Source: JAUUZQ01 sp964538375 (GTDB taxonomy: Bacteria > Bacteroidota > Bacteroidia > Bacteroidales > GCA-2748055). From it: DNA of 64,000 nucleotides. Shown in pieces: positions 43,413 through 51,756 of this stretch (positions are counted from its first letter, which is position 1; every line of letters starts with the position of its first letter). The DNA lies in contig CAZIFQ010000015.1 in the NCBI GenBank assembly GCA_964538375.1, forward strand, positions 14,220 to 78,219. The letters are read 5' to 3'. Made by a program: the position numbers and the translations under genes. The notes beneath the pieces are model-generated. The model was not told the DNA's origin. It searched no databases and saw nothing but the letters and a program-made list of their open reading frames with translations.

Positions 43413-46400
43413 ATGAGTGAAAAGATTCTTGAAGCGCTAATGCAGCTTTTCGCCATTATCGCCAAACCCGAAAGTTTAGCAGCAGATCGAAGGGCTGTTG
43501 TGGAATCATTTCTTAGCAAACAACTTAACCAGGAGCTGGTGGCAGAATTCCTGGAAGTCTACGACATGTATTTCAACAAATTCACCGAAGAAGATGGTAA
43601 GAAGACAAAAAAAGCCAGTCGCATACTTGCCCGCAGGTCTGTAAGAGTTTTAAAGATTTGTACTGCTATAAATGAAGAATTAACACAACAGCAAAAAGTG
43701 GTGGTTCTGATTCAGTTGCTTGAGTTTATTAAGGCAGATAATGAAAAAGTGACGGAGCAGGAACTGGAATTCCTATTCACTGTTGCCGATACTTTTAATA
43801 TAGCCGCAGAAGAATACGAATCTATTCGCGAATTTGTATTAAACGATGATAAACTCATCCCCTCTGTTCATTTTCTTTTTGTTGATGATTCAAAAAAAGG
43901 CCGTGGATTGCCGCCAGGGGCAAAACACATTTTTAGGGAGAATTTATCAGGACAGATACGGGTAATTCATATACTCTCCACTAACCTTTATTTTGTAAAG
44001 TATATCGGACAAGGTGAGATATATATCAATGGACAATTGCTCGAGCAATACAAATCATACCCCTTAAATACCGGTTCTTCGATTAGAAACCAACAAATTA
44101 AACCGGTATACTACAGTGATATAGTTAGTTCCTTTGTTGGAGACAGGATAAAATCTAAAATTGTTTTTGAAGCAGATCATATTGGATTTAAGTTTCCAAA
44201 TGGAGCTATCGGGCTTCATGATATTAATTTTGCCGAGACGTCAGGACGACTTGTAGGAATCATGGGAGCCAGTGGTGCAGGTAAATCTACCCTACTGAAT
44301 GTACTAAACGGAACTCACGAGCCCACCAGTGGAGGTGTTCTCATCAATGGCATCAATATTCACAGCGGCGATCCGGCCGTAAAAGGAATCATAGGACATG
44401 TTTCACAGGATGATCTGTTGATTGAAGAGCTCAGTGTTTTTCAGAATCTTTACTATAATGCCAAACTCTGTTTCGACAATTACAATGAGGAGCAATTGGT
44501 AGAAACAGTCAACAACGTATTAGTGAGCCTGGGACTGTTTGAAATCAAGGGAATTCAGGTTGGTTCTCCGCTGAATAAAAAAATTAGTGGCGGACAACGA
44601 AAACGCCTGAACATTGCCCTGGAGCTGATACGTGAACCTGCAGTTCTTTTCCTTGATGAACCAACTTCAGGTCTTTCCAGCAGGGACAGTGAGAATATAC
44701 TTGACCTCCTGAAGGAACTTTCCCTGAAAGGAAAGCTGGTATTTGTTGTAATACACCAACCTTCATCAGACATTTTCAAGATGTTTGACAGATTGCTGAT
44801 ATTGGATACTGGTGGGTTTCTTATATATAATGGTAATCCCATTGATTCCATCATGTACTTCAAGTCGAAAGTACAGCATGCCGACTGGAATGAAAGTGAG
44901 TGTCATGAATGCGGTAATGTAAATCCGGAGCAGGTATTTAATATTGTTGAAACCAATGTTCTGGATGAATATGGGAAACTGACCCATACGAGAAGGATCT
45001 CTCCCAAGCAATGGAGCGAGTATTTCAGGGAAGAATACAAAGAGGCAGATCAACCCGTCGCTACCAAAGAAGACCTTCCAGAAATATCTTTTAAAACTCC
45101 CAACAGGTTCAAGCAGTTCCTGGTTTTCCTCAAGCGTGACATACTCAAGAAGCTGAGTGATACCCAGTACCTCGTTATCAACTTCATGGAAGCACCTTTA
45201 CTGGCCTTCCTCCTGGCTTTTATTGTGAAATACTACAGTGTTAGTGTGACCAATAAATTTGGTTATACCATATCGGAAAACAGCAACATGCCGGTCTATA
45301 TCTTCATGTCAGTTATCGTAGCCCTTTTTATGGGGCTCACGGTAAGTGCTGAAGAAATTATTAAAGATCGAAAAATTCTTAAAAGGGAATCCTTCCTGAA
45401 CCTGAGTTGGTCGGGATATCTCTTCTCTAAAGTGGGCGTTCAATTTGCCCTATCGGCTATACAGGCAGCAACATTTGTACTTGTTGGTAACAGTATTATG
45501 GAGATCAAGGGAATGTATTTCGAATACTGGGTTGTTCTTTTCTCTTCATGGGCCGCTGCCAATGTCACGGGGTTGTTGATATCCGACAGCTTCAAAACAG
45601 TAGTAACTATTTACATACTCATTCCATTCCTGGTTATCCCGCAAATCATTCTCAGCGGTATCATTGTGAAATTCGAGAATCTGAATCCACAGATTTCCAC
45701 CCCAAGCAGAATTCCAATTTACGGTGAAATTATAACTGCACGCTGGGCTTATGAGGGTCTGGCCACATACCAGTTCATGGAAAATGACTATCAGAAAAAC
45801 TTCTACCAGCAAGAAAAGATAAAGAGTGTCGCTGAGTTTAAATCTAATTTCTTATTGAAAAACCTTCAGAATAAACTGGTTGTAATAAGTGAAAATTACA
45901 AGGATCCCGAGAAAGCAGAGCTCATTGCAGGGCACCTTGATTTAATTCGCAATGAATTGGACAAGGAATATAAGAGCAGAATGGTATTCAAAACTTACTG
46001 TGAAGATGCTCCCGGCTACAAGATGAAATACCTTGATCAGTTGGTCCCGGGAGAAATCAATGATACTATACTTACTTATACTGATGAATATCTCCAGGCA
46101 CTGTCTAAAGCATATACTGATATATACAGGGATGCGTTCAGAGAGAGCAATGCAATCAAGCAGAAATTCGACCTGGAAGAATTACAGGAGATGAAGAGAA
46201 AGCATCACAACACTGCATTGGCTGATTTTGTAACCAATAAGAATGAATTTGAGAAGATAGTTGAGTATAAAGGACAGCTGATTCAAAAAGCTTCCCCAAT
46301 TTACCTGGATCCTTCTTCCAAGTTTATTAAGGCGCATTTTTACGCTCCTCGAAAGATGATATTTGGAACCTTCATCCGCACGCTGTGGGCCAATGTAATA

Positions 46401-46499
46401 ATCATATGGTTTATGACAATAATTCTTTATATACTCCTTTATTTCAGGGTATTAAAGAAGCTTCTGGATATGATGGGGAATCTGACCAGAAAGAAATAG
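43413..46499 (+). CDS. ABCG-type ATPase-permease with TerB-like N-terminal domain
   Basis: A 1028-residue protein joining ATPase and permease, like the ABCG (white/pleiotropic drug) class. Residues 1-150 are alpha-helical and TerB-like (AADRRAVVESFLSKQLNQEL). Residues about 150-250 look FHA-like in spacing (GEIYINGQLLEQYKSYPLN). The ATPase has Walker A GASGAGKSTLLNVLNG (about 284), signature ISGGQRKRLNIAL (about 391) and Walker B AVLFLDEPTSGLSS (about 410). The permease helices start near 590; a large soluble segment (about 790-980) precedes the last helix. It may export lipids or pigments, or act in stress or polysaccharide handling. Transcribed alone. Confidence 0.9.
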   Translation: MSEKILEALMQLFAIIAKPESLAADRRAVVESFLSKQLNQELVAEFLEVYDMYFNKFTEEDGKKTKKASRILARRSVRVLKICTAINEELTQQQKVVVLIQLLEFIKADNEKVTEQELEFLFTVADTFNIAAEEYESIREFVLNDDKLIPSVHFLFVDDSKKGRGLPPGAKHIFRENLSGQIRVIHILSTNLYFVKYIGQGEIYINGQLLEQYKSYPLNTGSSIRNQQIKPVYYSDIVSSFVGDRIKSKIVFEADHIGFKFPNGAIGLHDINFAETSGRLVGIMGASGAGKSTLLNVLNGTHEPTSGGVLINGINIHSGDPAVKGIIGHVSQDDLLIEELSVFQNLYYNAKLCFDNYNEEQLVETVNNVLVSLGLFEIKGIQVGSPLNKKISGGQRKRLNIALELIREPAVLFLDEPTSGLSSRDSENILDLLKELSLKGKLVFVVIHQPSSDIFKMFDRLLILDTGGFLIYNGNPIDSIMYFKSKVQHADWNESECHECGNVNPEQVFNIVETNVLDEYGKLTHTRRISPKQWSEYFREEYKEADQPVATKEDLPEISFKTPNRFKQFLVFLKRDILKKLSDTQYLVINFMEAPLLAFLLAFIVKYYSVSVTNKFGYTISENSNMPVYIFMSVIVALFMGLTVSAEEIIKDRKILKRESFLNLSWSGYLFSKVGVQFALSAIQAATFVLVGNSIMEIKGMYFEYWVVLFSSWAAANVTGLLISDSFKTVVTIYILIPFLVIPQIILSGIIVKFENLNPQISTPSRIPIYGEIITARWAYEGLATYQFMENDYQKNFYQQEKIKSVAEFKSNFLLKNLQNKLVVISENYKDPEKAELIAGHLDLIRNELDKEYKSRMVFKTYCEDAPGYKMKYLDQLVPGEINDTILTYTDEYLQALSKAYTDIYRDAFRESNAIKQKFDLEELQEMKRKHHNTALADFVTNKNEFEKIVEYKGQLIQKASPIYLDPSSKFIKAHFYAPRKMIFGTFIRTLWANVIIIWFMTIILYILLYFRVLKKLLDMMGNLTRKK

Positions 46500-46518
46500 A
46501 GTTGATGAATTATCTTAA

Positions 46519-46558
46519 AAAGAGGCTGTATCATTTAAATTATGATACAGCCTCTTTC
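46519..46558 (+). terminator. intrinsic terminator of the ABC gene
   Basis: Arms of 16 bases (AAAGAGGCTGTATCAT and its complement) with a 7-base loop. It starts 20 bases past the stop codon. T-tract moderate; bidirectional use is possible. Confidence 0.85.
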
Positions 46559-46584
46559 TTGTATTTATTACTGTTGCCTCAGCA

Positions 46585-46624
46585 TAAAAAAGATATGGGT
46601 ATCCTCCTCAATAGGGAATACCCA
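46585..46624 (-). terminator. intrinsic terminator of the siaB-siaC operon
   Basis: Read on the minus strand: a TGGGTAT...ATACCCA stem with inner TCC/GGA pairs, then TATCTTTTTT. It lies 28 bases past the siaC stop. Confidence 0.75.
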
Positions 46625-46651
46625 CACTTTAATATTGTATGAAACGAGAAC

Positions 46652-47032
46652 TTATTCTACGATCTCGATCATTTTAAAAGGAACCCTGATAATAGATTCG
46701 TAGTCTTCTCCTGCTTCAAGCATATCTTCATCATCTTCTTCATAATGCCAGTTGATGATTACTTCATTTTTGCCTTTGTGAATGGCTTCGAGTTTTTTAA
46801 ACACATCAAGAATACACTTTGATGAACTTGTGTTAAAATATTCTAACTGCACATTCACCTGTGTTAGCTCAAGAGGTGAGCCACTATATTGCTCCAACCA
46901 TTCTACAAGCGGCTTATAGAATTCAATTGAGTTTTCAGGGATTGAGCGCCCTTTAATTTCAATTACACCGTCTTGTGCATTAAATTTTACTGTTGGTGTT
47001 TTAGCGGTTCCTTCAATTGATAATGGTTCCAT
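46652..47032 (-). CDS. SiaC family regulatory phosphoprotein (DUF1987)
   Basis: A 126-residue SiaC-like protein, shown in Pseudomonas aeruginosa to be a phospho-switch: unphosphorylated SiaC activates the diguanylate cyclase SiaD and is phosphorylated by SiaB. The phosphorylated threonine is conserved at position 68 (LEYFNTSSSK). It starts 22 bases after the siaB-like gene, so they form a pair. There is no diguanylate cyclase or PP2C phosphatase (SiaA) nearby, so the effector must be something else or encoded elsewhere. Confidence 0.92.
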   Translation of the reverse strand: MEPLSIEGTAKTPTVKFNAQDGVIEIKGRSIPENSIEFYKPLVEWLEQYSGSPLELTQVNVQLEYFNTSSSKCILDVFKKLEAIHKGKNEVIINWHYEEDDEDMLEAGEDYESIIRVPFKMIEIVE

Positions 47033-47054
47033 AATCTATATTTTAAAAATTTTA

Positions 47055-47612
47055 TCAAGGATTATAATCAATATATACATCTAAATTAAAAAAACTAAAG
47101 TCTTCATCATACTTGTGAAAAGAAAAGTCAAGCGGATTGCCCGTTTTCCTTGCAATATCAACAAGTCCTAGCCCCCCTCCGCCTTTGTCAGATAACCGTT
47201 GATGGTTCAGTATAAACTTATACATATCCTTCAACTCCTCTTTTGACATGGTATTGATCTTATCAATTTTGTTCTTGAGAACATCAATTTTATCGGTAGA
47301 AACGAAATTACCGGTAGAAATTTTGTATTTGGATCCTATACGAGAAACAACAAGGATTCCAAACTTCTCTTCATATTCTTCTTGCATACCAGGAGGTAAA
47401 ACATCAATGTGGTGGTAAAGGTTTTGTAAACTCTCCACCAATACATTGTATACTTTCTTCCTAATTTTTGAATCCTCGCTATAGTCATCCATCCTGGCCT
47501 CAACAACTTCCAGCACGTTACTAATCAACTCACTGGTAACATTACCTTTGTAAGCAATCAGGACGTCATCGCCGTTTAACTTGGAGTAATAATCGTTTAC
47601 ATCAAAGCTCAT
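47055..47612 (-). CDS. SiaB family protein kinase (DUF6272)
   Basis: A 185-residue ATPase-fold protein of the SiaB family, a serine/threonine kinase of the HATPase-like type. The N-box-like KVYNVLVESLQNLYHH (residues about 68-83) and glycine-rich KGGGGLGLVDIARKTG near residue 143 fit a GHKL ATP site. Its partner SiaC follows immediately. The pair in P. aeruginosa controls cell aggregation; here the output is unknown. A well-formed promoter lies upstream. Confidence 0.92.
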   Translation of the reverse strand: MSFDVNDYYSKLNGDDVLIAYKGNVTSELISNVLEVVEARMDDYSEDSKIRKKVYNVLVESLQNLYHHIDVLPPGMQEEYEEKFGILVVSRIGSKYKISTGNFVSTDKIDVLKNKIDKINTMSKEELKDMYKFILNHQRLSDKGGGGLGLVDIARKTGNPLDFSFHKYDEDFSFFNLDVYIDYNP

Positions 47613-47659
47613 TTAAGCTTTATTTGTTTCAGGTAAATTATGCAAAATTTCTTGCTCAG

Positions 47660-47688
47660 CAAATATAAAAAAAATTATGGCTACTCAA
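47660..47688 (-). promoter_or_regulatory. promoter of siaB-siaC
   Basis: Minus strand TTG (47686-47688), 18 bases, then TATATTTG (47660-47667). An exact TAnnTTTG plus a well-placed TTG. About 47 bases before the siaB ATG. Confidence 0.7.
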
Positions 47689-47833
47689 AACAAGTCCTAC
47701 TGGAACTTTATTATGAGTTTCATCTCAAATTTGTTTACTAAAAATAGTTAAAAATTCTTGTACTGCACAATATTTGTCAACTATTTCATTTTTTTTTATT
47801 AAACCAACGTTTTTCTTTGACAATTGTACTAAA

Positions 47834-48988
47834 TCACATAATTGAATTGCTTTTGTGTTCCTTCAATTTTCCCTTAAATAGAGAATATTTAATGTATCTA
47901 CACTCTAAATTGGCATTATATAATGTCAGTTTCTTATCTGGTTTCAAACCAATATGTTTTATTGCTTCGAAATTTGAAGTGAAAAGCCATGCTTTTGATC
48001 CCCCAAAACTATGTTTTAATGTACTTCCTATACCACTGTACATTGCTTCAATATCAGCCACTACTATTCTCTCTCCATAAGGAGGATTTATAACAAGGAT
48101 GGCATTGTCCTGTTGTTCAGGATATTCCATGAAATCCTGCTTATTCACTGTAATAACATCTTCAAGTTTTGCAGACCTTACATTTGCCCGGATCATACTC
48201 ACTGATTCACCATCAATATCTGTTGCCAGGATAGGAACATTAATTTCCCTTGTGGGTGGAAGATTCTCCATAACACGCTCATATAAAACAGGATCAAAGT
48301 CAAGCCAATCTTCAAATGCATATTTCTTCCTGAAAACGCCGGGAGGTATATTTCCAGCTATCAGGGCAGCTTCAATAGCAATTGTACCTGAGCCACTCAT
48401 TGGATCAATAAAAGGTTTCTCTCCTCTCCAATCGGTTAAAAGAATCATTCCTGCTGCCAGAACTTCATTGATAGATGCGATATGACTCTTGGTTTTATAC
48501 CCTCTTTTATGAAGAGAATCTCCTGAACTATCCAGAGATATTAAGAAAGACGTTTCATTTACGTGAACATTTATCCTGACATCGGGGGTTTTCGTATTAA
48601 CGGGAGGCCTGAGAGAGGATTTTTCCCTGAATTGATCAACAATGGCATCCTTGATTTTCTGCTCTACATATAAGCTATTAGTATATACTTTCGAAAAGAC
48701 AACTGCATCAATAACGAAAGATTTCTTCACAGTAAGGTACTGTGACCAGTCTATCCGAGAGATGTTGTTATAGAGTCGCTGTTCATTGTGTGCAGAAAAC
48801 CTGGAAATCGGCATCAGGATTCGTAAAGCTGTACGCAAACAAAAATTTGCTTTATACAACAATGCCCTTCCACCTGTAAAATTAACTCCCCGGTTAACGG
48901 GTTCAACATTGTCTGCACCCAATAAGCGAAGTTCCTCAGCAAGGATATTTTCCAATCCTTTAAGCGTTTTTGCGTGAAATGTCTCCAT
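47834..48988 (-). CDS. THUMP-domain 23S rRNA methyltransferase (RlmL/RlmK-N-like)
   Basis: A 384-residue SAM-dependent RNA methyltransferase with an N-terminal THUMP domain (residues 40-155) and a C-terminal RlmL-type methyltransferase domain: FIDPMSGSGTIAIEAALIAGN near residue 190, ILATDIDGESVSMIRAN and catalytic NPPYGERI near 305. It matches RlmL (m2G2445 in 23S rRNA) and related THUMP methyltransferases. The start METFHAKTLKGLENILAEEL is the usual one. It follows the NadR-like gene by 8 bases in the run S41 protease-pnuC-nadR-rlmL. Confidence 0.92.
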   Translation of the reverse strand: METFHAKTLKGLENILAEELRLLGADNVEPVNRGVNFTGGRALLYKANFCLRTALRILMPISRFSAHNEQRLYNNISRIDWSQYLTVKKSFVIDAVVFSKVYTNSLYVEQKIKDAIVDQFREKSSLRPPVNTKTPDVRINVHVNETSFLISLDSSGDSLHKRGYKTKSHIASINEVLAAGMILLTDWRGEKPFIDPMSGSGTIAIEAALIAGNIPPGVFRKKYAFEDWLDFDPVLYERVMENLPPTREINVPILATDIDGESVSMIRANVRSAKLEDVITVNKQDFMEYPEQQDNAILVINPPYGERIVVADIEAMYSGIGSTLKHSFGGSKAWLFTSNFEAIKHIGLKPDKKLTLYNANLECRYIKYSLFKGKLKEHKSNSIM

Positions 48989-48996
48989 TGATCCTC

Positions 48997-49518
48997 TTAT
49001 CTCTTAAAATGATTATTTATTGCATTAACTGCATTTCGATTGCGCTGATCAGATTCACCCTTGACAATGTAGTAAGAATATCCAAGTTGATCCAGGTTTT
49101 GCTCATACATGCTAAAAAGATGATCTCTCATGCTTCCCCCATTTTCCCTGACAGGATCAGGTTCCCATGCCAGATCAGGAAAGCAGAGCAGCACGAGATC
49201 TGGTTTATAATCGCTAAGGGCCTTGCTGATCCATGCAGGCGATTCATTATAAACCAGCTCCATCCATACTTTGGTAATAACCAGACCTGTATCAAAGAAT
49301 ACCCATTCATGATCATTATAGTTCCGGTTCCACTGCTCAATCTGCTTTTTGCCAATTTCAACTACATCATTTTTCTTGTAGGATCCATCAAGCTTTTCAA
49401 TATACTGCCGGGCATATTCAGGTATCCATAGCCCTTCGAAATACTCTGAAAGGAACTCGCAAAGCACTGTTTTTCCTGTTGATTCAGGCCCTGTGACAAT
49501 TATTTTCTTTGTCGTCAT
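48997..49518 (-). CDS. NadR-like nicotinamide-riboside kinase (AAA_28)
   Basis: A 173-residue ATPase resembling the C-terminal ribosylnicotinamide kinase domain of NadR. P-loop: KIIVTGPESTGKTVLCEFL (residues 5-23); conserved segments WIPEYARQYIEKL, EWVFFDTGLVITKVW and CFPDLAWEPDPVRENGG. It phosphorylates nicotinamide riboside to NMN for NAD salvage. The gene begins inside the pnuC stop (ATGA overlap, 4 bases), which couples uptake and phosphorylation. PnuC-linked kinases can alternatively act on thiamine or other vitamins. Confidence 0.9.
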   Translation of the reverse strand: MTTKKIIVTGPESTGKTVLCEFLSEYFEGLWIPEYARQYIEKLDGSYKKNDVVEIGKKQIEQWNRNYNDHEWVFFDTGLVITKVWMELVYNESPAWISKALSDYKPDLVLLCFPDLAWEPDPVRENGGSMRDHLFSMYEQNLDQLGYSYYIVKGESDQRNRNAVNAINNHFKR

Positions 49519-50099
49519 ACTGCCATCTTTAGTTCTTTACTCCACTGAATATAGCCAACAAAAGCCATGAAAGTGTAAATAACAAACAGGATGGATGTTG
49601 GATATAGCCCTTTGTAAATATACAATCCCATTGAAATAAAATCTATAGCTATCCACAATATCCAATGCTCCATGTATTTCCGGGTTAACATCCACGTTGC
49701 TACTATGCTGCCTGATGTTGTAAGCGCATCCCAATAAGGAAGGGGCGAATCGGTCAGATGATCAAGTACCAGTCCAATTGCCACGAATAAAACAATGATT
49801 GATACTGCAGCCATGAGCAATTGTCTGCCTCGAATTTTGCGCACCGGCATTTTCTCCCCTGTCTTGTTTCTGGCACTTGCCCAGCTGGCCCAGCCATAAA
49901 CACTGATAAACAGGTAATATACGTTCAGGCCCATATCAGCATAAAACTTCGACTGGTAGAAAACAATCACATAAAGTGCGGCACTCAGAATCCCAAGGGG
50001 CCACAACAAAATATTCTGTTTGATGCTTAGTATCAGGTATGCAATACTGAGAAGGGTTCCCAGTACCTCTATATAGTGTTCAATCAACCAGTTTACCAT
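49515..50099 (-). CDS. pnuC: PnuC-type nicotinamide mononucleoside transporter
   Basis: A 194-residue membrane protein with seven helices, PnuC family. Characteristic segments: YVIVFYQSKFYADMGLNVYY, ISVYGWASWASA (the W...W facilitator motif) and the later WMLTRKYMEHWILWIAID with tryptophans that line the substrate site. PnuC carries nicotinamide riboside down its gradient, trapped by a kinase; the NadR-like kinase gene overlaps downstream. PnuT (thiamine) variants have the same look, so the substrate is likely but not proven. It starts one base after the S41 protease stop. Confidence 0.9.
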   Translation of the reverse strand: MVNWLIEHYIEVLGTLLSIAYLILSIKQNILLWPLGILSAALYVIVFYQSKFYADMGLNVYYLFISVYGWASWASARNKTGEKMPVRKIRGRQLLMAAVSIIVLFVAIGLVLDHLTDSPLPYWDALTTSGSIVATWMLTRKYMEHWILWIAIDFISMGLYIYKGLYPTSILFVIYTFMAFVGYIQWSKELKMAV

Positions 50100-50100
50100 A

Positions 50101-51696
50101 TCAACTGGACTGTTTTAGCTTCTCCTTATAAAGTTTTGGATGCGAAAGAATCTCCTTGGCTTTAAGAAAGATGACATCTGTCTCGTTATAAATTTCATAG
50201 AATTTCTCTGTATCCCATAGGTCCCTGGCAACATATGCCTTGAATAAAATTATAATTTGTGATTTTGAGATATCCCAGTCCTCCTGGCTGAAATCGAGGC
50301 CCTCCTCTTCAGCATAGGAAATAAGACCTGCTAATACTTCATCGTCTACCTTGTAATCTTTAGTGTAATCATCAAATGCTCCGTAATCTGCTTTCAGCTT
50401 ATCCCTGTAATTGTCAATATACTGGAGCATATACTGGTTAAATATGCCCATGCTAAACAGCTTGCTGTAGTAATCGGAAACAACTGTTGTATCCACGGGA
50501 ACAAAATAGTCCGGCATAATTCCGCCACCACCATACACTGTTCTTCCCAGAACCAGGGTCTTGAACTTAAGGGAATCGGGAAATAGAATACTGTCGGCAG
50601 TATTCAGTTCACCCTGGTTAAAACGGTTTATAATATCCATGGCATAATCTTCATAGCCATTTTCATATGATTTTTGTATCAATCTTCCTGTTGGTGTATA
50701 GTAACGGGCAATGGTGAGCCGGATCTCTGATCCATCACTTAAGCGCAGGGGCTGTTGCACCAGGCCCTTTCCAAATGATCTTCTTCCCACAAGGACACCC
50801 CTGTCCCACTCCTGTATCGCACCACTGACAATCTCACTTGCTGACGCGGAGTACTCGTCAATCATAATTACAAGCCGTCCCTCTTCAAGCAATCCGCCTC
50901 TTTTTGACTTATGCTCTTTCCGCTGGTACTTGTCGCCTTCTGTTATTACGATTTCTTTACCCGTCTCCAGGAAATGGTCAGAAAGCGCAACCGCACTACT
51001 CAGATAACCACCACCGTTTCCTGAAAGATCGAGTACCAGGTTTTCCAATCCTTCACTTTTCAATTCTTTCAGGGCCTTTTCGAATTCCTCGACAGTTGTC
51101 TGTGAGAATCTCGACAGTTTGATATACCCGGTAGTCTTATCCACCATATATGATGCATCCAGGCTATACATTGGGATTTTATCCCTTACAATATTAAAAT
51201 CAAGTTCATCCCCCGTATTTTTTCTAAATACCGTAATCCTTACCCTGGTACCTTTCTTTCCCTTAAGCCGCTTCTGTACTCCCCCTGTAGAGATGCCAAT
51301 TCCTGCAACAATTTCATCCTCAACCTTGATTATTCTGTCGCCTGCTCTTATTCCTACTCTTTCAGACGGCCCTCCTTCTATAGTGCTGATAATGAAAATA
51401 GTGTCCTGAAGTATATTGAATGAAACTCCAATACCTTCGAATTCCCCGTTCAACTGTTCGCTCATCTCCTTGATATCATCTTTACTGATATATGAAGAGT
51501 GAGGATCCAGTTCGTGAAGCATCTGCTCAATAGTATTCTCAATGAGTGCATCTTCATCGACTGAATCGACATAGAACCGACTGATCTTATCCATCACTTC
51601 CATCAGCTTCAAGCCACCGGCATGCCATTGTCCAAACGATGTAGAAAAAATAAACATCGCAACTAGTACAAGCAGTATATATCTGATATTCTTCAT
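50101..51696 (-). CDS. S41 family carboxy-terminal processing peptidase
   Basis: A 531-residue periplasmic protease of the CtpA/Prc type. Signal peptide or anchor: MKNIRYILLVLVAMFIFSTS, ending near FGQ. A PDZ domain covers about 85-165 (IEGGPSERVGIRAGDRIIKVE). The S41 core holds the catalytic serine in DEYSASASEIVSGAI near residue 310 and the lysine in GRRSFGKGLVQQPL. I start at ATG 51696, as the longer frame only adds residues before the signal peptide. It follows guaA by 60 bases and precedes pnuC by one base. It degrades or trims proteins at their C-termini. Confidence 0.93.
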   Translation of the reverse strand: MKNIRYILLVLVAMFIFSTSFGQWHAGGLKLMEVMDKISRFYVDSVDEDALIENTIEQMLHELDPHSSYISKDDIKEMSEQLNGEFEGIGVSFNILQDTIFIISTIEGGPSERVGIRAGDRIIKVEDEIVAGIGISTGGVQKRLKGKKGTRVRITVFRKNTGDELDFNIVRDKIPMYSLDASYMVDKTTGYIKLSRFSQTTVEEFEKALKELKSEGLENLVLDLSGNGGGYLSSAVALSDHFLETGKEIVITEGDKYQRKEHKSKRGGLLEEGRLVIMIDEYSASASEIVSGAIQEWDRGVLVGRRSFGKGLVQQPLRLSDGSEIRLTIARYYTPTGRLIQKSYENGYEDYAMDIINRFNQGELNTADSILFPDSLKFKTLVLGRTVYGGGGIMPDYFVPVDTTVVSDYYSKLFSMGIFNQYMLQYIDNYRDKLKADYGAFDDYTKDYKVDDEVLAGLISYAEEEGLDFSQEDWDISKSQIIILFKAYVARDLWDTEKFYEIYNETDVIFLKAKEILSHPKLYKEKLKQSS

Positions 51697-51756
51697 CGTG
51701 TTATTCTTAAAAAGTTGTGTATTATAATAACCTGCAGAATGCAATAATGTTGCATA

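Noticed and set aside
48970..49431. Plus-strand ORF of 153 residues
   Set aside because: It is antisense to the NadR-like gene, which has a clear P-loop and family motifs.
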